Source: Anaerolineaceae bacterium UBA700
GTDB taxonomy: Bacteria; Chloroflexota; Anaerolineae; Anaerolineales; Anaerolineaceae
Length of the DNA: 29,979 nt
Reading direction: 5' to 3'
Assembly (NCBI GenBank): GCA_002298885.1
Contig: DBMK01000240.1
Coordinates: 1-29,979, forward strand
The notes beneath the pieces were generated by a model. That model had not been told where the DNA came from. It saw nothing but the letters and a program-made list of their open reading frames with translations, and did not search any database. The position numbers and the translations under genes were made by a program. This document shows, piece after piece, positions 17,263 to 25,816 of this stretch (positions within the stretch are counted from its first letter, which is position 1; each line of letters starts with the position of its first letter).

Positions 17263-18267
17263 TTAATCAGCCTGGGCCGCTTTGATGCGCGGGTCGATGA
17301 AGCCGTAAATGATTTCGATAATAAAGTTCGCCAGCAGTGCCATGATCGTCACGATCATGGTGGCGGCTGAAATCAACGGATAATCCTGCCCCAGGACGCT
17401 GTTCAAGAGGGTGAAACCGAGCCCTGGATAACTGAAAATAATCTCTGCCACCAGCGCGCCGCCGACCATGGTGCCGATGGACAGCGCTAAACCGGTTATT
17501 TGCGGAAGCATGGCATTTCTGAATACGTACATCACGATCTTGCGGTCTTTAATGCCCAGGAAACGGGCGTATTTGACGTAGTCAGCATTCAGCTCGTAGA
17601 TCGACATGGAACGCATACCGATCGCCTGGCCGCCGATGGCGATCAGCACGATCGAAAAGAAAGGCAACTGGTAATGTGTGATCACCGACCAGATAAAGCC
17701 GGGGGTAAAGCTGGGAATCAGGTCAAACCCATATCCGCCCGAGGTCGGGAACCATTTTAATCCGATTGCAAAGATGACCAGCAGAATGATCGACATGCCG
17801 AAGGGCGGAAGATTGCTGACGAAAATGGCGACGGGCAGGAGTACTTTATCGAACCCCTTTTTAATATAGGCAGCCAACGCGCCGAGCGCATTCCCCACCA
17901 GCCAGCCGACGATGATCGCCGGGAACTGCAGACCGATGGTCCACCAGACGGCGGATCCGATCACATCTGCAACAGTTCGGGGATACTGGCTGAAGGAATA
18001 CCCAAAATTGCCTTGAAATACATTGCCAACATAGATAAAAAACTGCTCAATGATAGGCTTGTTGGTTCCCGCCAGAGCAGCGTAATTCTCGTAAATCTCT
18101 TTCATGTGGGTTGAATTGGACATGCCCTGGGCGAGCCGCGAAACAATGGCTGCGATGGGATCTCCTGGCATCAGGCGGGGCAGTGTGAAATTCAAGATGA
18201 AGGCGAAAACAAAAGTGACCAGCAACCAGGCTAACTTATTAAGAATATATTTTCGATACCCTTTCAA
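17263..18267 (-). CDS. Opp/Dpp-type ABC permease (OppB-like)
   Basis: A 334-residue inner-membrane permease with six hydrophobic segments: an N-terminal segment at about 9-30, the conserved PRLMPGDP motif after it, and an EAA-like loop near [17 protein letters not shown]. It forms the channel with the OppC-like protein. The start codon is TTG at 18267 with a strong GGAGG seven bases upstream; no ATG fits as well. It is separated from the binding-protein gene by 80 bases that hold a very stable hairpin. Confidence 0.93.
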   Translation of the reverse strand: MKGYRKYILNKLAWLLVTFVFAFILNFTLPRLMPGDPIAAIVSRLAQGMSNSTHMKEIYENYAALAGTNKPIIEQFFIYVGNVFQGNFGYSFSQYPRTVADVIGSAVWWTIGLQFPAIIVGWLVGNALGALAAYIKKGFDKVLLPVAIFVSNLPPFGMSIILLVIFAIGLKWFPTSGGYGFDLIPSFTPGFIWSVITHYQLPFFSIVLIAIGGQAIGMRSMSIYELNADYVKYARFLGIKDRKIVMYVFRNAMLPQITGLALSIGTMVGGALVAEIIFSYPGLGFTLLNSVLGQDYPLISAATMIVTIMALLANFIIEIIYGFIDPRIKAAQAD

Positions 18268-18293
18268 CGCTGCACCTCCGCTAAAGAAAATTC

Positions 18294-18331
18294 AACAGCC
18301 ATGTTCCGGGGTTGCCCGGAACATGGCTGTT
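18294..18331 (-). terminator. Perfect 17-bp intercistronic stem-loop after the binding-protein gene
   Basis: AACAGCCATGTTCCGGG and CCCGGAACATGGCTGTT pair perfectly around a 4-base loop, 16 bases beyond the binding-protein stop. On the minus strand it is followed by the T-rich run GAATTTTCTTT. This position, between a binding-protein gene and its permease gene, is typical of partial terminators or RNA-stabilising hairpins that raise binding-protein levels above permease levels. The role is inferred from position and structure. Confidence 0.75.
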
Positions 18332-18347
18332 CTTACTAGGCTACGGT

Positions 18348-20288
18348 TTACTTTTTGACAAGAGTCAGGTTGTAGAGGCCTGCGATGCCCCAGCCGTCGG
18401 TCATATCCAGCGGCGGGACGGGCGGGTTGGTGCCATCATCCGCGTGCGGGAAGTTCGTCCAGACACTCTCGTTCACGGTGTGGAACGCCTGAGGCCGGTA
18501 CATAAGGGTGAAGGAGGGGATGTCGGTCAGGTAGATCTTGACCAACTGAGTGTAGTCTTCCTTCAGCTTGGCGGCATCGGTGATCGTGGGGATTTCCTTG
18601 ATCAGCTTGTCAGCGTCAGGATTCTTGTAGCCAGACCAGTTGCCGTTCCAGTTGTTCTTGGTCTCGGCGAACTCAGAGCTGAGCAAATGGCGGATGCGGC
18701 TCCAAGGCTGAGTCGGGCCAGCGCCATCGGACCACATCATGAAGATGTCGAAGTCCTTGGTCGGGAGAGGCCAGTTGGTGACGATGGTCTGGTAAACGCC
18801 CCATTCGGGGTAGTTGGTGGTGATGTCGATGCCGATCGCCTTGCCGGCGGCAGCAACAACTTCGATGGCAGCCTGCCAGTCGGACCAGCCATTGGGGCAG
18901 GTGGCTACATAGTGCAGGGTCTTGCCCTTGTATTCGCGCCAGCCGTCGCCGTTGGTGTCCTTGATGCCGGCATCGTCGAGCAGTTTCTTGGCGCCTTCGA
19001 TATCCTTACCGGACCACTGCAGGTCCTTGACGGCAGCATGGTCGTACAGAGCCTGCTCGCCCGGGGTCGGGTTCATGAGCGAGCGAGGAACCTGGGCGAA
19101 GGTAGCTGACTGGTTGGTCATAGCGTTGGCGATGATTGTGTCGTAGTCCACCGCGATGGCGATAGCCTTGCGGACGGCGATCTGATCCAGGCCATAGGAG
19201 GCCTTATTGAAGAAGGCGGTCGGGAGGCTGGCGCCAATGCCGTAGGGGGCATCGGGGAGGTAGGTGGAGATGGGCAGATTCTGCTTCAGCCACAGGTCCT
19301 GAACGTTGGAGTTGAACTGCTGGCTTACGTCAACTTCACCGGCCTGCAGAGCGGTGGTGCCGGCGGCATTGTCTTTGAAGATGGTGTGGGCGAGGTACTT
19401 TGGAATGGGCAGCTTGCCCCACATGCTCTTATCCTGGCCCCAGTAGTTATCGTCGCGGACGTAGACAACTTTGGAGTCGTCAGCGAAGAACTTGTGGTAT
19501 GGGCCGGAGTAAACGAAATCTTCAGCAACGTCGGCCATGAACTTGGTGGCATCGCTGCCGGTGCGGGCTTCCAGCTTCTGAGTCCAGGCTTTCTGGAGGA
19601 TGTAGACCGTGCTCAGGAAGCCGTTCACGATCAAGGGATTGACGGCCTTGCCATCAGCGCCCAGTTTGGCCTTGACTACAACTGTCTGCGGATCGACTGC
19701 GGTGACAGAATCGATGTAGTCTTTGTTGGCAGCGCCTTGCTGAGTGTTGTACTTGACGTTGGCGGTCCAGGTGTATGCGGCATCGTCAGCGGTAACCGGG
19801 GTGCCATCGCTCCAGTGGGCGGCCTTCTTGATCTTATAGGTGACCTGCGTCATGCCGGCATCCCAGGTGTACGGGCCGTCGGCCAGCAGAGGATACTGCT
19901 TGCCATCGAGCATGTCGTACAAGTATGGGGTCTCGAACATGATCACGCGGGCGTTGTCCTGCTGGTTGATGCCCAAGGCATTGTTGCAGTTCGCTGAGTA
20001 GGGGTTCCAGCAAACGACGGCGTTCCACTGCTGACCATTGAAGTATAGCGTCTGGTTGCGGGGGAGCGGTGCGCCCGGGGCCAGGGTCGGCTCAGTCGTC
20101 GCCGTGGGCGGGACTGCGGTTGGGGGAACAGCCGTCGGAGCCGGCGGGTTGGTTGGGGCCGGCGGGTTGGTGGGAGCCGGTGGATTGGTGGGTACGGGCG
20201 CGGCCGTAGTAGCTGCAGGTGCGCATGCGCTGAGGATCATCGAGGCGATCAGAAGGATCGCAAACAGAGTTGGGATTGACTTACGCAT
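18348..20288 (-). CDS. Lipoprotein solute-binding protein, family 5 (SBP_bac_5), oligosaccharide ABC transporter
   Basis: A 646-residue extracellular lipoprotein. Residues 1-21 form a signal peptide with lipobox LSAC and lipid-anchored Cys22. A Pro/Thr/Ala-rich linker follows to about residue 75, including three near-identical APTNPP hexapeptides. The rest is a family-5 binding domain (DppA/OppA type), including [20 protein letters not shown], the family signature region. Members bind peptides, nickel or, as in Thermotoga and archaea, cello-, manno- and other beta-oligosaccharides; the glycosidase context favours sugar. A consensus AAGGAGG sits 5 bases before the ATG. It is the first structural gene after the LacI-type regulator, 119 bases away; no CelR-type operator is seen in that gap, so expression may depend on read-through from the regulator promoter or on an unrecognised promoter. 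Confidence 0.92.
   Translation of the reverse strand: MRKSIPTLFAILLIASMILSACAPAATTAAPVPTNPPAPTNPPAPTNPPAPTAVPPTAVPPTATTEPTLAPGAPLPRNQTLYFNGQQWNAVVCWNPYSANCNNALGINQQDNARVIMFETPYLYDMLDGKQYPLLADGPYTWDAGMTQVTYKIKKAAHWSDGTPVTADDAAYTWTANVKYNTQQGAANKDYIDSVTAVDPQTVVVKAKLGADGKAVNPLIVNGFLSTVYILQKAWTQKLEARTGSDATKFMADVAEDFVYSGPYHKFFADDSKVVYVRDDNYWGQDKSMWGKLPIPKYLAHTIFKDNAAGTTALQAGEVDVSQQFNSNVQDLWLKQNLPISTYLPDAPYGIGASLPTAFFNKASYGLDQIAVRKAIAIAVDYDTIIANAMTNQSATFAQVPRSLMNPTPGEQALYDHAAVKDLQWSGKDIEGAKKLLDDAGIKDTNGDGWREYKGKTLHYVATCPNGWSDWQAAIEVVAAAGKAIGIDITTNYPEWGVYQTIVTNWPLPTKDFDIFMMWSDGAGPTQPWSRIRHLLSSEFAETKNNWNGNWSGYKNPDADKLIKEIPTITDAAKLKEDYTQLVKIYLTDIPSFTLMYRPQAFHTVNESVWTNFPHADDGTNPPVPPLDMTDGWGIAGLYNLTLVKK
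20137..20190. repeat. Three 18-bp tandem repeats encoding the lipoprotein linker
   Basis: Three consecutive 18-base units of the form GGAGCCGGCGGGTTGGTT with a few substitutions encode the repeated six-residue Pro/Thr linker. Slipped-strand changes would alter linker length without shifting frame. Confidence 0.75.
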
Positions 20289-20407
20289 TTCTTCCTCCTT
20301 GAATTAGGTGACAATTAGTAGGTAACTCAACTTAACGATGGTAGGAATTCTTAGAGTGGCTTCCCTTACACCTCCTTTTTATGGATCAACTCCAGGCGGT
20401 CCTGGAT

Positions 20408-21406
20408 TTAGCACGAAGAGCGAATGACTAACTCGGTAGGCAGTACGACGCGGCGGGTTTGCGGGTCTGGGTGCTCGATCATGTCGACCAGCAGCTCAGC
20501 GGCAATGCTGCCCGTGCGTTGAATAGGCTGCCTGACGGTGGTAAGTGCGGGCTTGCTGGTGGCTGCAGTGGGAATATCGTCGAAGCCCACCACTGCGATG
20601 TCTTCAGGGATGCGCAAGCCGGCCTCGTGAATGGCGCGCATGGCGGCAAAAGCCATGGCGTCTGATGCGACAAACACGGCGTCCGGGCAGTGCGGAAGCA
20701 GGCGCTTCATCGCCAGGTAGCCGGTTGTATCCGAAAATTCGCCTTCGGTGACCAGTTCCGGGATCACCGGCAGTCCGCGCTCACGCAGGGCGTCCTGGTA
20801 TCCCTGGTAACGGTCCTGGCTGGCGATGGTATTGCGCGGGCCGTTGATCACGCCCACGCGTTGGTAGCCGCTGCGGAGGATGTGGCTGACGCCCTGGTAA
20901 GCCCCGGCCCGGTTGTCTACATCGACGTAATTGATCCGGTCATTGGTAGGGTGGCGACCAATGGTTATGAAGGGCCGTTTGCTCTCGGACAGGCGCTCGA
21001 TGAGCGGGTCGTTCACCAGCATCGACGAAACGATCACTCCGTCGATCAATCCGTTGTAAAGGATCTGGCTGATCGTCCTGCGTTCGTATTCCGGCTCTGC
21101 CAGCCACAACATGACCGAATATCCCCGCGCGTTGCAGGCCGAAGAGACGCCCTGGATGACCAGGGGGAAATAAGGATCGGTGAAGATCGAGGAGACCCCG
21201 GTGGGGATGACCAGGCCGATGACCTCGGTGCGTCCGGCAGCCAGGCTGCGCGCCGCCAGGTTCGGCTGGAAATCAATGCTCTGAATGATGGTCTGAACTT
21301 TGCTGCGCGTCTGCTCGTTGACGTTAGGATCTCCGTTGATGACGCGGGATACCGTAGAACGGGATACTCCGCTCATGCGTGCGATGTCTTCAAGGGTCAG
21401 AGGCAT
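20408..21406 (-). CDS. LacI-family transcriptional regulator, CelR-like
   Basis: A 332-residue repressor. The N-terminal helix-turn-helix reads TLEDIARMSGVSRSTVSRVING (residues 4-25), followed by the hinge with the DNA-minor-groove motif NLAARSLA and a periplasmic-binding-protein-like effector domain (about 60-330). The likely sugar-binding region includes FVASDAMAFAAMRA and VVGFDDIP. Two copies of the 14-bp operator TGGGAGCGCTCCCA or a near match lie upstream, matching the site I recall for Thermobifida fusca CelR, whose inducer is cellobiose. It is the first gene of the sugar locus and on the same strand, so it probably represses itself and, through read-through, the transporter. No Shine-Dalgarno sequence is evident before the ATG; the helix-turn-helix position makes another start unlikely. 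Confidence 0.93.
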   Translation of the reverse strand: MPLTLEDIARMSGVSRSTVSRVINGDPNVNEQTRSKVQTIIQSIDFQPNLAARSLAAGRTEVIGLVIPTGVSSIFTDPYFPLVIQGVSSACNARGYSVMLWLAEPEYERRTISQILYNGLIDGVIVSSMLVNDPLIERLSESKRPFITIGRHPTNDRINYVDVDNRAGAYQGVSHILRSGYQRVGVINGPRNTIASQDRYQGYQDALRERGLPVIPELVTEGEFSDTTGYLAMKRLLPHCPDAVFVASDAMAFAAMRAIHEAGLRIPEDIAVVGFDDIPTAATSKPALTTVRQPIQRTGSIAAELLVDMIEHPDPQTRRVVLPTELVIRSSC

Positions 21407-21422
21407 TGGGTAGGGGGCCTTT

Positions 21423-21436
21423 TGGGAGCGCTCCCA
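21423..21436. promoter_or_regulatory. CelR-type operator 1 (perfect 14-bp palindrome)
   Basis: TGGGAGCGCTCCCA, identical to its reverse complement, lies 16 bases upstream of the LacI-family start codon, inside the predicted leader. It is a typical LacI-family operator with a central CG step. The match to the CelR consensus is from memory. Confidence 0.88.
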
Positions 21437-21503
21437 GTGAGCTAATCGTAGATACAGATTTACACTGGATTTAGCGATAATATCTTTGGTTGTTTCTTGC
21501 GGT

Positions 21504-21517
21504 TGGGAGCGCTCTCA
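21504..21517. promoter_or_regulatory. CelR-type operator 2 (near-perfect palindrome)
   Basis: TGGGAGCGCTCTCA differs from the perfect palindrome at one base. Its centre is 81 bp from that of operator 1. It covers the predicted transcription start of the regulator gene (about 21515), so a bound repressor would block initiation. Two sites at this spacing would permit a repression loop. Confidence 0.85.
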
Positions 21518-21521
21518 AAGT

Positions 21522-21551
21522 ATCTTACAACATTTGTATGGCTCTTGTCAA
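21522..21551 (-). promoter_or_regulatory. Sigma-70-type promoter of the LacI-family gene
   Basis: A consensus -35 TTGACA (21546-21551) and a -10-like TAAGAT (21522-21527) are separated by 18 bases on the minus strand. The start point would be about 21515, inside operator 2, giving a leader of about 110 bases that also contains operator 1. The 219-base gap also holds a T7 run (about 21588-21594 on the minus strand) downstream of kdpE, with only a weak stem before it, as a possible kdpE terminator. Confidence 0.7.
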
Positions 21552-21625
21552 GTACTAATTTTACTTTAATCTTGCTCTTTGACCTTAAAAAAACCCCTAG
21601 ACCGTTTCAATCCTTAAAGATAGGC

Positions 21626-22321
<696 letters not shown>

Positions 22322-22327
22322 CTTTTA

Positions 22328-22333
22328 ATTATC
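22328..22333 (-). promoter_or_regulatory. -10-like box directly before kdpE (possible leaderless start)
   Basis: GATAAT is followed by TAAAAG and then the kdpE ATG, placing a transcription start about at the A of the ATG. No Shine-Dalgarno sequence is present. The same TAAAAGATG context occurs before kdpD. No convincing -35 is seen. Confidence 0.4.
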
Positions 22334-22345
22334 TCAAATCTGCCC

Positions 22346-25021
22346 CTACGGCATTAATGGTAAGACAAACGAAATCGTGACTCCTTTGTCCGGATTGTTT
22401 CGGGCCCAAATTCGGCCGCCGTGGGCTTCTATGATCCCCTTGCAGATGGACAACCCCAGGCCGGTGCCAGCAATTGTATCCTGGCGCTGCACCCGGAAGA
22501 ACTTGTCAAAGACGCGCTCCAGGTCTTCCTCGGGAATGCCCGTGCCGCTGTCCGTTACCCCCACTTCCAACTCGCTGGCGTTAGATTTTACCCGGATTAG
22601 GATCGGACTGGCGGGCGGCGAATATTTGCAGGCGTTGTCCAGCAGGTTGGTCAGCACCTGGCCGATCAGCACAGCATCCAGCGAGACGATGGGCAGCTCG
22701 TCCGAAGCCTCGATCTGCACCGGGTGGTTGCAGTAGCGCTCCGGGTCCTGGTTCAAGACCGTGTGGATCAGGTCGAGGACGTCCACCTCCTCGCGGTTGA
22801 GGCGCACCGCGCCCGCTTCGAGGCGGGTCATGTCCAGCAGGTTCCCCACCAGGTGGTTGAGCCGCTGCGCCTGCTGGGTGGCCGAATCGATCAGCTCCAG
22901 GCTGGTCTGCGGGTCGAGCTTGTTTGCCGGTGCGGCATTGGCGGATTCGCCCAGGCTGGTGAGCACCCCGGTGATGGCCGAAAGCGGCGTGCGCAGCTCG
23001 TGCGAGATGGAATTCAGCAGGGCGGTTTGCAGCTTTTCGGTGTTACGCAGCATCTCGCTTTGGGCCGCTTTTTCAGCAAAGGAGGCGCGCTCGATGGCCA
23101 GCGCCGACAGGTTGACAACGCCCTCCATGAGGGTGCGCTGGTCCAGGGAAAGGCTGTTCTGCGGGTCGAGGGGCTTATTCCCCAGCACTCCCACTGTACC
23201 GCGAGCCGTGATCAACGGGACGTAGCGGATATCGGCGGCAGAAAGCGTGTCGGTGCCCCTCCCGGCGGGTTGGCCGTTTTTATAAGCCCATTCGGCCACC
23301 GCCAGCTCGGTCTCGGTCATTACAAACCCAGGAGTGGCGGCCCGCGCCACCAGGCGCTTGCCCTCCGGCAGCAGGATCACCGTCTCGCGGTTGAACATCT
23401 CGCCCACGTTGCGGATGACCGTCTCCAGCACCTGGTCCAGGTCGATGGCCCCGGTCAGCTCGCGGCTGAGCAGGTTCAAGGCCTGGGTCTGCTGCTCGCG
23501 GCGCCGCAGCAGCGCCACCTGGTCGCGCAGCAGGGCCGCCGAATTGCTGATAATCAGCCCCACCACCAGGAGTCCGCTAAATGTAAGAATATATTGTGTA
23601 TCAAATACGGTAAAACTGAACCTTGGCTCTACAAAAAAGAAATCGAAGGCTACGACGCTGATAAAAGAAGCCAGGATTGAAGGCCCGCGCCCCAAAAATA
23701 TGGCACAAATCACCACGGCGGTCAGATACACCATAACCAGGTTAGTCGGATCGATATAATTGTGCAGCGGCAAGCTGATCAAGGTTACCAGCAGGCACAA
23801 CCCCAGGCTCAGGAAGTAACGCGCCAGCGGCCTATGAGGCACCCAGGTCTTGGGCAGGGCGCGCTGCGCCACCTCGGAGTCCTCGCTAACCACGTAAACG
23901 TCGATCTTGCCGCTGTTGCGCAGGATTTCGTCGACGACCGTGCCCCGCAGCACCTCGAACCAGCGCGGCCGAAGAGGTTTGCCGGCGATGATCTTGGTGA
24001 TGTTGTGCTCTTTCGCAAAGTCGATGACCACACCGGCCACCGATTCGTCCATCACACTTACCACTTTTGCGCCCAGCTCCTCGGCCAGGCGCAGGTTGCT
24101 CTGCACGCGCTGGCGGTTCTCCGGCGGCATGTGCAGGTGTCCGGGGGTTTCGACAAACATCACGTACCATTCCGCATTCAAGTCGTCCGCCAGCTTGCGC
24201 CCGGCGCGCACCAGGCGCTCGCCCATGGGATGGCTGCTAATGCACACCAGGATGCGGTTCCCGGCAGGCCACGGCCCCGGGATGGATTTGGTCTGCATGT
24301 AATCCAGCATCTGGGTGTCGATGCGCTCGGCAGCCCGGCGCATCGACAGCTCGCGCAGAGCGGTCAGGTTGCCCTTGCGGAAGAACTTTTCCAGGGCCCG
24401 CGCCGCCTGCTCGGAAACGTAAACCTTGCCATCCTTCAGGCGCTGCAGCAGCTCGTCGGTGGGAAGGTCCACCAGCTCGATCTCATAGGCCTCGTCGACC
24501 AGGCGGTCGGGCACTGTCTCGCGCACGGTGACGCCGGTAATCTGCTGCACCACGTCTTTCAGGCTTTCCAGGTGCTGGATATTGATGGTGGTGTAAACGT
24601 TGATCCCGGCGCTGAGGATCTCCTCGACGTCCTGGTAGCGTTTTGGGTGGCGCAGCCCGGGGGCGTTAGTGTGCGCCAGCTCGTCCACCAGGGCCAGTGC
24701 CGGGCGGCGGGTTAACACTTCGTCCAGGTCCATCTCGCTGAGGGTTGTGCCGCGGTATTCCACCTGGCGGCGGGGAATTACTTCCAACCCTTCGAGGAGG
24801 GCGTCGGTCTCCTTGCGTCCGTGTGTTTCCACGTAGGCTGCCACCACGTCGACCCCCTCTTGTTTACGCTGGTGCGCCGCTTCCAGCATGGCATAGGTCT
24901 TGCCGACCCCGGCCACGTAGCCCAGGAATATTTTCAGCTTGCCGCGCGCCTGGTTTTGTTCCTCTTTTTCCAACCGGGCCAGCAGCTCATCGGGATTGGG
25001 GCGTTTAAGATCTTCGATCAT
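22346..25021 (-). CDS. kdpD: KdpD potassium/turgor sensor histidine kinase
   Basis: An 891-residue membrane sensor that phosphorylates KdpE when K+ is scarce. Order: N-terminal KdpD domain with Walker A GYVAGVGKT (34-42) and DELAHTNAPG; a universal-stress-like domain (about 250-370); four closely spaced membrane segments (about 400-500); a GAF domain (about 520-660); HisKA with phospho-acceptor H674 in SISHELRTP; and an HATPase domain with NLLDNACKYSP, DSGTGIPEEDL and GTGLGLSICKG. Length and His position agree with the E. coli protein (894 aa, His673). The start ATG at 25021 gives a typical N-terminus but has no ribosome site; TATAAT ends seven bases before it. The gene is separated from kdpC by 187 bases of palindromes plus this promoter, so kdpDE may be a separate transcription unit from kdpFABC. 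Confidence 0.96.
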   Translation of the reverse strand: MIEDLKRPNPDELLARLEKEEQNQARGKLKIFLGYVAGVGKTYAMLEAAHQRKQEGVDVVAAYVETHGRKETDALLEGLEVIPRRQVEYRGTTLSEMDLDEVLTRRPALALVDELAHTNAPGLRHPKRYQDVEEILSAGINVYTTINIQHLESLKDVVQQITGVTVRETVPDRLVDEAYEIELVDLPTDELLQRLKDGKVYVSEQAARALEKFFRKGNLTALRELSMRRAAERIDTQMLDYMQTKSIPGPWPAGNRILVCISSHPMGERLVRAGRKLADDLNAEWYVMFVETPGHLHMPPENRQRVQSNLRLAEELGAKVVSVMDESVAGVVIDFAKEHNITKIIAGKPLRPRWFEVLRGTVVDEILRNSGKIDVYVVSEDSEVAQRALPKTWVPHRPLARYFLSLGLCLLVTLISLPLHNYIDPTNLVMVYLTAVVICAIFLGRGPSILASFISVVAFDFFFVEPRFSFTVFDTQYILTFSGLLVVGLIISNSAALLRDQVALLRRREQQTQALNLLSRELTGAIDLDQVLETVIRNVGEMFNRETVILLPEGKRLVARAATPGFVMTETELAVAEWAYKNGQPAGRGTDTLSAADIRYVPLITARGTVGVLGNKPLDPQNSLSLDQRTLMEGVVNLSALAIERASFAEKAAQSEMLRNTEKLQTALLNSISHELRTPLSAITGVLTSLGESANAAPANKLDPQTSLELIDSATQQAQRLNHLVGNLLDMTRLEAGAVRLNREEVDVLDLIHTVLNQDPERYCNHPVQIEASDELPIVSLDAVLIGQVLTNLLDNACKYSPPASPILIRVKSNASELEVGVTDSGTGIPEEDLERVFDKFFRVQRQDTIAGTGLGLSICKGIIEAHGGRIWARNNPDKGVTISFVLPLMP

Positions 25022-25028
25022 CTTTTAC

Positions 25029-25056
25029 ATTATATTGACTTTAATTCTCTTTTGAA
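25029..25056 (-). promoter_or_regulatory. Candidate kdpD promoter giving a leaderless mRNA
   Basis: TTCAAA (25051-25056), a 16-base spacer and a perfect TATAAT (25029-25034) on the minus strand are followed by GTAAAAG and the kdpD ATG. The predicted start point falls on or next to the A of the start codon. No Shine-Dalgarno sequence exists upstream of the ATG, which supports leaderless initiation. Confidence 0.55.
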
Positions 25057-25081
25057 TGGGGGATGTGGTTTCAAAATTGCT

Positions 25082-25193
25082 CCCCGCTGCGTCCTCGCAG
25101 CGGGGTACTTGCTGGCGGGACACGCTGCCAGCCTGCGAGACGCAGGCTGGAGCAAATGACGCAGGCTCAGTTCCTGCCTGCGTCCTCGCAGGC
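25082..25193. repeat. Cluster of GC-rich palindromes between kdpC and kdpD
   Basis: Three strong stem-loops fill this gap. CCCCGCTGCG/CGCAGCGGGG has a TCCT loop (25082-25105), CCAGCCTGCG/CGCAGGCTGG has an AGA loop (25128-25150), and GCCTGCG/CGCAGGC has a TCCT loop (25176-25193). The motif CTGCGTCCTCGCAG occurs twice. A further GACGCAGGCT copy lies between. It has no ORF and no regular spacer structure. It probably belongs to a dispersed intergenic palindrome family and may separate the kdpFABC and kdpDE transcripts. Confidence 0.75.
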
Positions 25194-25208
25194 CGGAATA
25201 TGAATAAG

Positions 25209-25781
25209 TCATTTTAAGCCATCCAGCGCCAAATTTAACTGCAGCACATTAACCCTTGCCTCGCCGATGAACCCCAGGAATGGTCCCTGGGTATTCTGGT
25301 CGATCAGGGTGTTAACCTGCTCCGGCGAGAGGCTGCGCAGGCGCGCCACCCGCCCGGCCTGGTAGCGGGCTGCCGCCACGCTGATGTTCGGGTCCAGCCC
25401 GCTGCCCGAGGCGGTCACCAGGTCCAGCGGGATGGGCTGGGCGTTGCCGGGGTCCGCCGCCTTCAAGGCGTCGATGCGGTCCTGCACCTGCTTGGTCAGG
25501 GCCGGGTTGAGCGGCCCGAGGTTGGACCCTTGGGAGTTCGAGGCGTCGTAAGGCGTGCTGCCGGTGGCCGACAGGCGCCCCCAGAAATACCTGGGATCGC
25601 TGAACTGCTGCCCGATCAAGGCCGAGCCGACCACCTGGCCGTTCCGGGTGATCAGGCTGCCGTTGGCCTGGTAGGGAAAGACCAACTGAGCAATTCCGGT
25701 GATCACGCCAGGGTAGACCAGGCCGGTAAGGATGGTAAACAAGCCAAATAGAACCAATGCAGGACGAATAAGTCGAACCAT
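25209..25781 (-). CDS. kdpC: KdpC subunit of the K+-transporting ATPase
   Basis: A 190-residue single-span subunit that assists ATP binding and stability of the KdpFABC complex. One N-terminal membrane segment (about 5-35, with [15 protein letters not shown]) is followed by an extracytoplasmic domain with the family motifs [27 protein letters not shown] and [11 protein letters not shown]. Length equals that of E. coli KdpC. AAAGGTG lies five bases before the ATG. It follows kdpB after 35 bases. Confidence 0.96.
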   Translation of the reverse strand: MVRLIRPALVLFGLFTILTGLVYPGVITGIAQLVFPYQANGSLITRNGQVVGSALIGQQFSDPRYFWGRLSATGSTPYDASNSQGSNLGPLNPALTKQVQDRIDALKAADPGNAQPIPLDLVTASGSGLDPNISVAAARYQAGRVARLRSLSPEQVNTLIDQNTQGPFLGFIGEARVNVLQLNLALDGLK

Positions 25782-25816
25782 GATTACACCTTTCTAATTC
25801 TTGTTCCGATCTATCT

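Noticed and set aside
20370..20390. A strong Shine-Dalgarno-like AAAAAGGAGGTG on the minus strand between the regulator and binding-protein genes, suggesting a small ORF.
   Set aside because: It is followed by TAAGG with no usable start codon or open frame; probably chance or a remnant.
21586..21625. Intrinsic terminator for kdpE based on a T7 run.
   Set aside because: The stem before the T-run is only about four base pairs with a long loop, so it is not listed as a separate feature.
25082..25193. CRISPR-like repeats between kdpC and kdpD.
   Set aside because: Repeats are short, palindromic and irregularly spaced, with no unique spacers and no cas genes.
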